Assembly (NCBI GenBank): GCA_011522825.1
Contig: WTIG01000182.1
Coordinates: 1-5,630, forward strand
DNA: 5,630 nucleotides
Source: Puniceicoccaceae bacterium
GTDB taxonomy: Bacteria; Verrucomicrobiota; Verrucomicrobiia; Opitutales; Coraliomargaritaceae
Direction of reading: 5' to 3'
Part shown: piece after piece, positions 1 through 5,630 of the stretch
Position numbering within the stretch: the first letter of the stretch is position 1
Layout: every line of letters begins with the position of its first letter
The notes under the pieces: model-generated
Told to the model about the DNA's origin: nothing
The model's input: the letters and a program-made list of their open reading frames with translations, nothing else
Databases searched by the model: none
Made by a program: the position numbers and the translations under genes

Positions 1-67
1 GGATATAGCATTTAATTGGCCGACTAGAACAAATAAGGCCAAAGAAGGTGAATTTTTTTCTCGCTAG
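1..67 (+). CDS. Possible C-terminal end of an unidentified upstream protein (partial)
   Basis: This is the only plus-strand frame open from the left edge: codons start at position 2 and end at a TAG at 65-67, while the other two frames stop within the first 15 bases. The last 21 residues include NWPTRTNKAKEG and end in FFSR. It points the same way as holA, which starts 27 bases after the stop and happens to lie in the same frame. I do not recognise the protein. In Enterobacteria the gene before holA is lptE, but nothing here resembles an LptE tail to me, so no function is proposed. A 66-base open stretch could also be chance. Confidence 0.42.
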   Translation, partial: DIAFNWPTRTNKAKEGEFFSR

Positions 68-94
68 AGTCTTTCTAAATTTAACAATAGTATT

Positions 95-1195
95 ATGTCT
101 AGTGGTGCTAAATTTGCCTTTATTTGCGGGGAAGATGAATTCCTTGTTTCCGATAAAGGAAAAGCTTGGTTCGAAAAAGAAACGAAAGATATTTCAGATG
201 AGCTATCTAAGGAGGTCATCGATGCTCGTGGAAATAATTTAGATGAGGTCACGCAAATAGTCGACCGTTTCATTGAAGCAATACAAACGCAATCCATGTT
301 CGGAGATAAAAAAGTCGTTTGGTTAAAGGCAGTGAATTTTTTAGCAAACTCGCAAACAGGAAATGCTAAAGGAACCTTAGAATTATTGGACCATCTTAAA
401 TCTGTATTAGAGGGTATCGATACGGAGGCAGTATCTGTTTTAATCACCGCTTCACCAGTTTATAAAGTAAGGAGCTTTTATAAATGGTGCATCAAAGAAG
501 GTGATTCGGAAATTATCGATAGTGGCAAAGAAGGCATCGATAGAATTAAAGAAAAGATTCAGCAAATGTGTGCTGAGTTGGATATAAAAATAAACGAGGT
601 CGCCATACAATTACTGAATGATAAAGTGAATGGGAATAATCGCCTTATTGCCATGGAAGTGGACAAATTAACGACTTACGTAGAAAAAGGTGGAACGATT
701 ACGGAGGAATTAATCAATGAAATGGTGCCAAATTTTGGAGAAGGCGACTTTTTTGAAGCAACCGATGCCTTTTTTTCCGGTCAATTAGAATGGACTTTAG
801 AAGCTTTGAATCGTCATTTTTTCACACAAACAGAAGCCCGTCCACTTTTAGGTAGTTTGCAGTCAAGAAATCGATTGATGATTCAATTACGAATTCTTAA
901 GGATTCGGGTGAATTAGGTACCGGCTATCAGCGAATCAGTCAGAATGACCTTGTCCGTATGTCTGGGAAATTTCGCGAGCACTTTGACGAAGACGCACCA
1001 AAATCAAATCTGAATGTATTCACTCAGAATCCGTATTATTTAGGACGATTGCTTAAAGACGTGAACCATTTCACTTTAAAAACCCTAATTGATTTTCAAA
1101 TTGCTTTTGCTGAGACCTTCGAAGCCATCGTGGAAAATCCTAAAGACCAGGTAACGATATTCAATCAACTAGCGATTCGATGCCTAGGAGATTAA
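95..1195 (+). CDS. holA: DNA polymerase III subunit delta (clamp loader)
   Basis: The delta subunit belongs to the clamp-loader complex. It opens the beta sliding clamp so that it can be placed on primed DNA at the replication fork. The 366-residue product is slightly longer than the roughly 340 residues usual for HolA. Family features, in order: FICGEDEFLV at residues 8-17, the first strand of the degenerate AAA+ fold; QSMFGDKKVVWLK at 66-78, matching the usual 'lFg-rr-V-v' stretch; NRLIAMEVDKL at 182-192, the N-r-L--E--KL helix; FFEATDAFFSG at about 219-229, the start of the C-terminal domain; and QNPYYLGRLLK near the C terminus, the usual 'hPf-l-k' collar segment. There is no Walker A, as expected for delta, which does not hydrolyse ATP. 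ATG 95 is chosen because an in-frame TAG lies at 65-67 with no other ATG between. No Shine-Dalgarno is visible. The identification is strong; the phylum assignment drawn from it is tentative. Confidence 0.93.
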   Translation: MSSGAKFAFICGEDEFLVSDKGKAWFEKETKDISDELSKEVIDARGNNLDEVTQIVDRFIEAIQTQSMFGDKKVVWLKAVNFLANSQTGNAKGTLELLDHLKSVLEGIDTEAVSVLITASPVYKVRSFYKWCIKEGDSEIIDSGKEGIDRIKEKIQQMCAELDIKINEVAIQLLNDKVNGNNRLIAMEVDKLTTYVEKGGTITEELINEMVPNFGEGDFFEATDAFFSGQLEWTLEALNRHFFTQTEARPLLGSLQSRNRLMIQLRILKDSGELGTGYQRISQNDLVRMSGKFREHFDEDAPKSNLNVFTQNPYYLGRLLKDVNHFTLKTLIDFQIAFAETFEAIVENPKDQVTIFNQLAIRCLGD

Positions 1196-1200
1196 AAAAG

Positions 1201-1223
1201 AATTGGTAAAGAAACGGCCAATT
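1201..1223. repeat. Short inverted repeat after holA, weak terminator-like element
   Basis: AATTGG (1201-1206) is repeated inverted as CCAATT (1218-1223) with an 11-base spacer, starting 5 bases after the holA stop. On the plus strand no U-rich tract follows directly, so it is a poor terminator for holA. Read on the minus strand, the stem is followed at once by CTTTTTT, the layout of an intrinsic terminator for antisense transcription. The stem is only 6 bp with two G-C pairs and the loop is long, so it may be chance. The rest of the 104-base gap before purB shows nothing clear beyond T-rich stretches. Confidence 0.25.
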
Positions 1224-1299
1224 TGAGCTGAATTTTAGCTATTTCATCACTTTTTTATGGTCTCATTTTGAAAAATCCTTTCTATCATTGTTTTTAATT

Positions 1300-2727
1300 A
1301 TGTCGAAAAATACAGTTAACATACTCGCAGAACGCTATGCCTCCAAAGAAATGAACCAAATTTGGGGAGCGGAAGGACGTATTCTTTTGGAACGAGATTA
1401 TTGGATTGCAGTGGTCAAAGCACAAAAATCCTTAGGTATTGATATTCCAGCCGAGGCCATCGAAGCCTATGAATCGGTCAAAGATCAGGTGAATCTTCAG
1501 TCTATTCAAGAACGAGAAGCCGTGACTCGACATGATGTTAAAGCGAGAATCGAAGAGTTTTGTGCACTTGCAGGACATGAGCACATTCATAAAGGCTTAA
1601 CTAGCCGTGATCTTACTGAGAATGTTGAGCAGTTGCAAATTCTCAGAGGTTTAGAATTAATTCGAATTAAGGCTATGGCTTCCTTGATTAAATTAGCCGA
1701 GAAGGCTGAAGAATGGAGTAAATTGGTGCTGACTGCACGTACTCATAATGTGCCTGCACAATTGACCACTTTTGGAAAGCGTTTGGCAATGTTTGGTGAA
1801 GATTTATTTTGTGCAGTTCGTGAATTGGATCGTATTATTGATAATTATCCTGTTCGTGGCCTCAAGGGTCCCGTGGGCACACAGATGGATCTAATGACCT
1901 TATTCGGTGGTGATGCAGAAAAAGTGGCCCACATGGAAGATGCCATATTAGAGCATTTAGGGGTTGGGTCAGTTTTAGAAACAGTCGGGCAGGTCTATCC
2001 TAGAAGTTTAGATTTTGAAGTCGTATCGGTATTTGTTCGTCTAGCGTCTGGCCCCTCTAGTTTTGCTAAGACATTGAGAATTATGGCAGGGCATGAATTA
2101 GCCAGTGAGGGATTTGCTAAAGGGCAAGTAGGCTCATCGGCGATGCCTCATAAGATGAATAGCCGAAGTTGTGAACGACTGAATGGTTTTGCCGTGATCT
2201 TGAGTGGCTATTTGACAATGGCTAGTGGTTTGGCTGGTGATCAATGGAATGAAGGTGATGTCTCTTGTTCGGTTGTTCGCCGTGTATTTTTACCCGATAG
2301 CTTCTTTGCAATAGATGGGTTGCTCGATACTTTTATAACGATACTCAACCAAATGGAAGTTTTCCCTGGAATGATTGAGCAGGAAAATAATCGCTATGGT
2401 CCGTTTTTGGCTACAACTACCATTCTAATGGAGGCTGTTAAAAATGGGGCAGGGCGTGAAGGTGCTTATGATGCGATCAAGTCCCATGCCGTGGCCGCAG
2501 TGAAAGACTTGCGCTCGGGAGCCATTTCTCAAAATGATTTAGTGAAACGATTAGGCGCTGATGAGCGATTAGGGCTCGATGAAGCTACGATTGAGCGTTT
2601 GGTAAAAGATGCCCAAGGGCTTACCGGTATGGCTCAAAAGCAAGTTGAGCAATTTTGTGAGCGAGTACACAGTGAAGTGGCTGTCTTTGATGAGGCAAAA
2701 AATTATAGTCCAGGAGCAATTCTTTAA
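1300..2727 (+). CDS. purB: Adenylosuccinate lyase
   Basis: This fumarase/aspartase-superfamily enzyme acts twice in purine synthesis: it splits SAICAR to AICAR plus fumarate, and adenylosuccinate to AMP plus fumarate. It works as a cytoplasmic homotetramer. With ATG 1300 the product is 475 residues. Visible motifs are TRHDVK at 76-81, HKGLTSRDLTEN at 97-108 (substrate-binding TS), RTHNVPAQ at 147-154 with the expected catalytic His149, and the superfamily signature GSSAMPHKMN at 278-287 with the catalytic serine in its flexible loop. GDQWNEGDVSCSVVRR follows. The wording of these blocks matches my memory of the actinobacterial PurB type (about 475 residues) better than the E. coli or B. subtilis types. 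A TTG at 1288 would add four residues (MFLI), but ATG 1300 is preferred because MSKNTVNILAERY is where the family usually begins. No Shine-Dalgarno is visible. It lies 104 bases from holA and 65 bases from the phosphofructokinase gene. Confidence 0.95.
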   Translation: MSKNTVNILAERYASKEMNQIWGAEGRILLERDYWIAVVKAQKSLGIDIPAEAIEAYESVKDQVNLQSIQEREAVTRHDVKARIEEFCALAGHEHIHKGLTSRDLTENVEQLQILRGLELIRIKAMASLIKLAEKAEEWSKLVLTARTHNVPAQLTTFGKRLAMFGEDLFCAVRELDRIIDNYPVRGLKGPVGTQMDLMTLFGGDAEKVAHMEDAILEHLGVGSVLETVGQVYPRSLDFEVVSVFVRLASGPSSFAKTLRIMAGHELASEGFAKGQVGSSAMPHKMNSRSCERLNGFAVILSGYLTMASGLAGDQWNEGDVSCSVVRRVFLPDSFFAIDGLLDTFITILNQMEVFPGMIEQENNRYGPFLATTTILMEAVKNGAGREGAYDAIKSHAVAAVKDLRSGAISQNDLVKRLGADERLGLDEATIERLVKDAQGLTGMAQKQVEQFCERVHSEVAVFDEAKNYSPGAIL

Positions 2728-2792
2728 GTTAAGTATTGCTATTATAGCTTCCTCTAGTACTGATATGTTTTTTAATTAACGTACTTATACAT

Positions 2793-4058
2793 ATGACTGA
2801 AATATTGAATGGTAATTGTTTAGTGGCTCAATCTGGAGGGCCAACATCCGTTATTAACTCTAGCTTGGCTGGTGTTATCACAGAAGCACTCAACCACGAG
2901 TGTATCGAAGAAATTTATGGAGGCTTAAATGGAGTCCAAGGAATTTTGCAGGAGCAACTCGTTGATTTGGCTTCTGAGACACAGCAAAATATTCGTGGTT
3001 TACGCTACACTCCTGGTGCAGCACTTGGCACTTGCCGCTATAAGCTAAAAAGTGACGCAGACTTTGATCGTGTATTGCAGGTATTTGAAGCACACAACAT
3101 TCGCTATTTCTTCTATGCGGGTGGTAATGATTCTCAAGACACTGCCGATAAGATTTCAAAATTGGCTCAGAAAAAAGGCTACGCTTTACGAGTGATCGGT
3201 GTGCCAAAGACGATTGATAATGATTTAGTTACAACAGACCATACTCCTGGCTACGGTAGTGTAATCAAGCATATCGCAACAACAATTAGAGAAGTGGCTT
3301 GTGATAATGCGGGTATGGGACAACATGATTTTGTTCAAATCATTGAAGTTATGGGCCGAAGTGCTGGTTGGATTGCTGCAGGTGCTGCATTGGCAAAATA
3401 CAAAGATAACCCTAACAGCGCGCATCATTTAATTTACCTTCCAGCAGTACCATTTTCCAAGGAGAAATATATCGAAGACGTCACCCGTGTACTAAAGAAA
3501 GAAAAGTTCTGTTTAGTTGTCGTTGGCGAAGGTCTTGTGGATGCAGATGGAAATTATGTATCGACCGATAGTGCTACTGCAGATGCTTTTGGACACTCTC
3601 AATTGGGTGGTGCGGGCGAATTCCTACGCTCACTGGCCGAAGAAAATCTTTCTGTAAAGGCTCGCTCAGTTAAATTAGGAATGGCTCAAAGAGCTGCGGC
3701 TAACAGTGCTTCAAAAGCAGATAGCGATGAAGCTTTTATGGCTGGCCAAGCAGCAGTCAAAGCAGCGGTTGAAGGCGAAACTGATAAAATGGTGATTTTG
3801 GTCAGAAGTGAAGGTGACAGCTATGCCTGTGAAACAGGATTAGCTCCGTTATCAGAAATTGCTAATGGCGTTAAGCTCTTGCCTGAAAGCTGGATCAATG
3901 AGGACGGTGTATCTATGAATTACAATTTCATTAAATACGCACTACCTTTAATTCAAGGTGAAGTTGAAGTTCCATTTGAAAATGGCGTTCCTCAGTACAT
4001 CGAGTTGAAGAAAATTTACGTCGATAAGCAATTGCCGGCTTATACCTTGAACGGTTAA
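2793..4058 (+). CDS. pfp: Pyrophosphate-dependent 6-phosphofructokinase (PPi-PFK)
   Basis: It interconverts fructose 6-phosphate and fructose 1,6-bisphosphate at the key step of glycolysis and gluconeogenesis. The 421-residue sequence has the PFK fold landmarks: SGGPTSVIN at 14-22, GAALGTCRYK at 75-84 (Arg82 fits the position of E. coli Arg72), GGNDS at 110-114, PKTIDND at 138-144 with catalytic Asp142, EVMGRSAGW at 185-193, GEG at 245-247 (Glu246, sugar-phosphate contact), and LGMAQR at 295-300. Two positions separate donors in this family. ATP enzymes have glycines equivalent to E. coli Gly104 and Gly124; here they are Asp113 and Lys139, the PPi-dependent combination. The reaction would then be near-equilibrium and usable in both directions. 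The motif is GGND rather than the common GGDD or GGDG. The start is ATG 2793; no Shine-Dalgarno is visible. The stop TAA (4056-4058) overlaps that of the convergent kinase gene. PFK identity is certain; the PPi donor is strong inference from residues. Confidence 0.92.
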   Translation: MTEILNGNCLVAQSGGPTSVINSSLAGVITEALNHECIEEIYGGLNGVQGILQEQLVDLASETQQNIRGLRYTPGAALGTCRYKLKSDADFDRVLQVFEAHNIRYFFYAGGNDSQDTADKISKLAQKKGYALRVIGVPKTIDNDLVTTDHTPGYGSVIKHIATTIREVACDNAGMGQHDFVQIIEVMGRSAGWIAAGAALAKYKDNPNSAHHLIYLPAVPFSKEKYIEDVTRVLKKEKFCLVVVGEGLVDADGNYVSTDSATADAFGHSQLGGAGEFLRSLAEENLSVKARSVKLGMAQRAAANSASKADSDEAFMAGQAAVKAAVEGETDKMVILVRSEGDSYACETGLAPLSEIANGVKLLPESWINEDGVSMNYNFIKYALPLIQGEVEVPFENGVPQYIELKKIYVDKQLPAYTLNG

Positions 4059-4582
4059 CTTTTTCCCTTACTTAAGCATTCTCGAATAGCAGAGATAGCT
4101 TGATGAAAGCGATTTTCTGGATTGCCCTTGATCTGTATGACAGGCACAGGGCAATCTGCTAAGTGCTTTTCAAAAGCTTGATGGATTTCATCCCTTGCTC
4201 GGGGGCTATCTCTTTGTTCGCCATCGGGTTGCCAAGGAATTTCATTCTGGCAGAATAGATAGAGGTCGTATTTAGTAAGGGATAAAACAGAATCTAAAGC
4301 CTTGGGTTGCTGTTTGAAATAGTACTCTGCGTAAATGCTATTGGATAGAAGATTGGTATCGTGAAAGACAATTCGGGGTGAGTTTTTGCAGGCTTCGCTT
4401 TCGTAATTTATTTGCCCTTCCATAATGGCCCCTAAATCCTTTGCACGGATTGGACGATCAATCGATTCGACATAATCACGAACAAATTCACGAGAAAGAG
4501 GGGCTTCAAAGTGAGCCGCCAATTGCTCTGCTAGTGTGGTTTTCCCCGTAGATTCCGCACCTGTGATGACCACTCGATACAT
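4055..4582 (-). CDS. Stand-alone NadR-type nicotinamide riboside kinase (P-loop ATPase)
   Basis: The predicted role is to phosphorylate nicotinamide riboside with ATP to give NMN in the cytoplasm, trapping what PnuC imports. The 175-residue protein matches only the C-terminal kinase domain of NadR: Walker A GAESTGKTT at 8-16, SREFVRDYVE at 30-39 (the R-E--R-Y segment following the P-loop in NadR), the Walker B-like strand IVFHDTNLL around 71-79 with Asp75-Thr76, and EIPWQPDGEQR at 114-124, the 'd-IPW--DG-R' motif of NadR kinases. The helix-turn-helix and NMN adenylyltransferase domains of enterobacterial NadR (about 410 residues) are absent, and an ATG start with only 8 bases to the pnuC stop leaves no room for them. 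It is probably cotranscribed with pnuC. It could be annotated merely as an AAA ATPase; the motifs and the neighbour favour riboside kinase. A thiamine-related kinase is a less likely alternative. Confidence 0.85.
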   Translation of the reverse strand: MYRVVITGAESTGKTTLAEQLAAHFEAPLSREFVRDYVESIDRPIRAKDLGAIMEGQINYESEACKNSPRIVFHDTNLLSNSIYAEYYFKQQPKALDSVLSLTKYDLYLFCQNEIPWQPDGEQRDSPRARDEIHQAFEKHLADCPVPVIQIKGNPENRFHQAISAIRECLSKGKS

Positions 4583-4590
4583 AATTTAAT

Positions 4591-5193
4591 TTATTGTGGT
4601 TTAGAAAGAGTATGATGCCATTGACGCCACCCATAAATGGCCAACATCATGAATGTAAAAAAGAGGAAAACGGTTACCCAGTACCCTTGTAAGGCCCATA
4701 GGTTAATAAAAACCATGTCGGAAATGAGCCAACAAAGCCAAGTCCCTATGTATTTTTTACTCAGCATCCATTGGGCTGAGAAAGCAACACTTGTCGCAAA
4801 AGCATCAAAATAAGGTTGGAATGATTGGGTATAATTTTCGAGCAAATAGCCAATCACAGCAGTTCCAATTATCCAAAAAAGTACATTGATTATCCATAGC
4901 TTTTTACTGGTATGCTCAATGGCTTTGGTTTCCTTCGATGTTGTATTATCTCCAATTTTATTCCACTGCCACCATCCATAGGCAGAGAGAACAATAAAGA
5001 CAATGTTCAGTGACATATTTGCAAGTAACCCTGCCTTAAAGGCTAGGAAAACATATATCGTGTAGCAGATAATAAAAGTCGGCCAAGTGATAATTTTTTC
5101 CTTTATACTAAACCAGACGCCAAGGATTCCAGCAATAGTGCCAATATATTCTAGTCCGTTTGCTTTAAAATAGAGGATAATCGATTCAAACAT
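4591..5193 (-). CDS. pnuC: PnuC-family nicotinamide riboside transporter
   Basis: This inner-membrane facilitator has 200 residues and about seven hydrophobic helices, roughly at 14-31, 36-52, 55-72, 98-116, 128-143, 148-168 and 170-188. That suits the 3+1+3 PnuC fold. The hallmark WxxW appears as YGWWQW at 72-77, and its pseudo-symmetric partner as YGWRQW at 187-192. AQWMLSKKYIGTW (140-152) matches the usual 'aqwLl-rk--e-W' helix end. The loop at 78-97 is polar and the C terminus is short and basic. PnuC homologues also carry thiamine (PnuT) or riboflavin (PnuX); the adjoining NadR-type kinase is the main reason to choose nicotinamide riboside. The 35-base leader after the preceding stop is too short to hold a TPP or NAD+-II riboswitch. 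The start is ATG at 5193 with no Shine-Dalgarno. An operon with the flanking minus-strand genes is likely. Confidence 0.9.
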   Translation of the reverse strand: MFESIILYFKANGLEYIGTIAGILGVWFSIKEKIITWPTFIICYTIYVFLAFKAGLLANMSLNIVFIVLSAYGWWQWNKIGDNTTSKETKAIEHTSKKLWIINVLFWIIGTAVIGYLLENYTQSFQPYFDAFATSVAFSAQWMLSKKYIGTWLCWLISDMVFINLWALQGYWVTVFLFFTFMMLAIYGWRQWHHTLSKPQ

Positions 5194-5228
5194 ATGATAG
5201 CAGTTTGGAATAACTGGGCGTGATAGAA

Positions 5229-5528
5229 TTAATCTGCATCAATAATCTCAAGGTGCGTCCAATATTTTGAACATTGAGCAACAAATGCCTTATGCAATGG
5301 ATCTACTTGGTATTGATTATGACCTTCAATATCATCAAAGAGGATGGTTAAATTATAGGAATAGTCAGAGCGCACTACGGGGCGATCTTTTGTTTCCGAA
5401 ACGGTGCCAATATAGGTGGCTCGACTTGCTTTGATTGCTTTTAGGCTATTAAGGGCGGCCTCAAATTCAGCAATCGCATCCTGAGGTAGGTCTTTTTTTA
5501 GGTGAAATAATACAGTATGAACGAACAT
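5229..5528 (-). CDS. Dabb (stress-responsive alpha/beta barrel) domain protein
   Basis: This small ferredoxin-like fold protein of 99 residues fills one Dabb domain. It opens with MFVHTVLFHLK, typical of Dabb proteins, has a long helix (about 15-31), and ends with the family's second half: SDYSYNLTILFDD followed by YQVDPLHKAFV at about 73-83, the conserved 'Y--hP-H--fv' motif. Dabb proteins are dimers with varied or unknown roles; some are stress-induced and others are cyclases, so no substrate is proposed. The frame stays open to an ATG at 5588, which would add 20 residues. I prefer ATG 5528 because the family begins there and the longer form would overlap the upstream gene by 38 bases. It sits 22 bases after that gene's stop and 35 bases before pnuC, in one probable operon. 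Confidence 0.85.
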   Translation of the reverse strand: MFVHTVLFHLKKDLPQDAIAEFEAALNSLKAIKASRATYIGTVSETKDRPVVRSDYSYNLTILFDDIEGHNQYQVDPLHKAFVAQCSKYWTHLEIIDAD

Positions 5529-5550
5529 TAGGTTTTGAAAATAAGTACGA

Positions 5551-5630
5551 TTATAAGATATTTTGTATGAGTGATTTGAGCTCGGCATGAGTTACGGCGA
5601 CATCCAAATCGGGACGCTCTTTGATAAGGC
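5551..5630 (-). CDS. C-terminal 25 codons of an unidentified protein (partial)
   Basis: On the minus strand a frame is open from the right edge (first full codon 5628-5626) to a TAA at 5553-5551. It contains ERPDLDV and ends in ELKSLIQNIL, an ordinary helical, charged C terminus. Of the other two frames, one stops by TAA within 13 codons; the third runs on but its translation is rich in Cys, Arg and His and looks unnatural. The stop lies 22 bases before the preferred Dabb start, as expected for an operon neighbour. I cannot name the family from 25 residues. Confidence 0.55.
   Translation of the reverse strand, partial: LIKERPDLDVAVTHAELKSLIQNIL

Larger units (their letters stand above)
4055..5630 (-). 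other. Predicted operon: unknown gene - Dabb - pnuC - riboside kinase
   Basis: Four minus-strand reading frames follow each other with gaps of 22, 35 and 8 bases and no hairpin-plus-T-run between them. pnuC and the kinase form a functional pair for nicotinamide riboside import and trapping. The promoter must lie beyond the right edge of the window, so regulation of the unit cannot be judged here. Whether the two upstream genes share the pathway is unknown. Confidence 0.6.

Noticed and set aside
48..242. Plus-strand frame of 64 codons with a hydrophobic N terminus, overlapping the start of holA
   Set aside because: It runs out of frame through the conserved GEDEF region of holA. The hydrophobic stretch comes from the T-rich leader and the remainder is unlike a real protein.
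64..447. Minus-strand open frame of 127 codons opposite holA
   Set aside because: It lies wholly against the well-supported holA coding region, has a low-complexity Ser/Thr-rich translation and no recognisable motifs; it is a shadow frame.
1268..1296. Possible promoter before purB (TTGAAA at 1268, TATCAT at 1283)
   Set aside because: The spacing between the two boxes is only 9 bases, and TATCAT has no suitable partner at 16-18 bases. AT-rich DNA gives such matches easily.
2736..2766. Possible promoter before the PFK gene (TTGCTA, TATTAT) and the palindrome GCTATTATAGC at 2738-2748
   Set aside because: No -35/-10 pair has acceptable spacing, and the palindrome is AT-rich and short, with a one-base centre. 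A promoter is plausible in this 65-base gap but cannot be placed.
2890..3428. Two minus-strand open frames opposite the phosphofructokinase gene
   Set aside because: Both are antisense to conserved PFK motifs, and their translations are rich in Cys, His and Ser with no domain features.
5194..5228. Riboswitch leader of pnuC (NAD+-II or TPP type)
   Set aside because: Only 35 bases separate pnuC from the preceding stop, and no paired structure or conserved riboswitch box is seen.

Overview
The window is a compact, AT-leaning (about 40-45% GC by eye) stretch of bacterial chromosome. It holds six complete protein genes, a partial reading frame at each end, and little intergenic DNA. I see no mobile element, RNA gene, CRISPR array or phage gene. 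The HolA protein, especially its EGDFFEA / AFFSG / QNPYYLGRLL wording, resembles my memory of Opitutae-type Verrucomicrobiota homologues. A Verrucomicrobiota host (Opitutales/Puniceicoccales-like) is therefore my best guess. That is inference from recalled family sequences, not a search result. None of the six complete genes has a recognisable Shine-Dalgarno sequence; starts sit in AT-rich leaders.

Left half, plus strand. A short open frame ending at 67 is probably the tail of an upstream gene. It is followed by holA (DNA polymerase III delta subunit, clamp loader), purB (adenylosuccinate lyase, of a type that strikingly resembles the actinobacterial form), and a phosphofructokinase whose two diagnostic residues (Asp113 and Lys139) mark it as pyrophosphate-dependent. 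The 104- and 65-base gaps between these genes mean they need not be one transcript.

Right half, minus strand. Reading from the right edge inward: the C-terminal 25 codons of an unidentified protein, a small Dabb (stress-responsive alpha/beta barrel) protein, a PnuC-family vitamin transporter, and a stand-alone NadR-type nicotinamide riboside kinase. Gaps of 22, 35 and 8 bases suggest one operon. PnuC would admit nicotinamide riboside and the kinase would trap it as NMN, feeding NAD. The kinase lacks the NMN adenylyltransferase and helix-turn-helix domains found in enterobacterial NadR, so an adenylyltransferase must be encoded elsewhere.

The two halves converge at 4055-4058, where a single TTAA supplies the stop codons of both the phosphofructokinase and the kinase. 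The window is mostly central metabolism and housekeeping. I found no strong evidence of a previously undescribed system; the most useful observations are the unusual variants (PPi-type PFK with a GGND motif, actinobacterial-like PurB, kinase-only NadR) and two corrected start sites.
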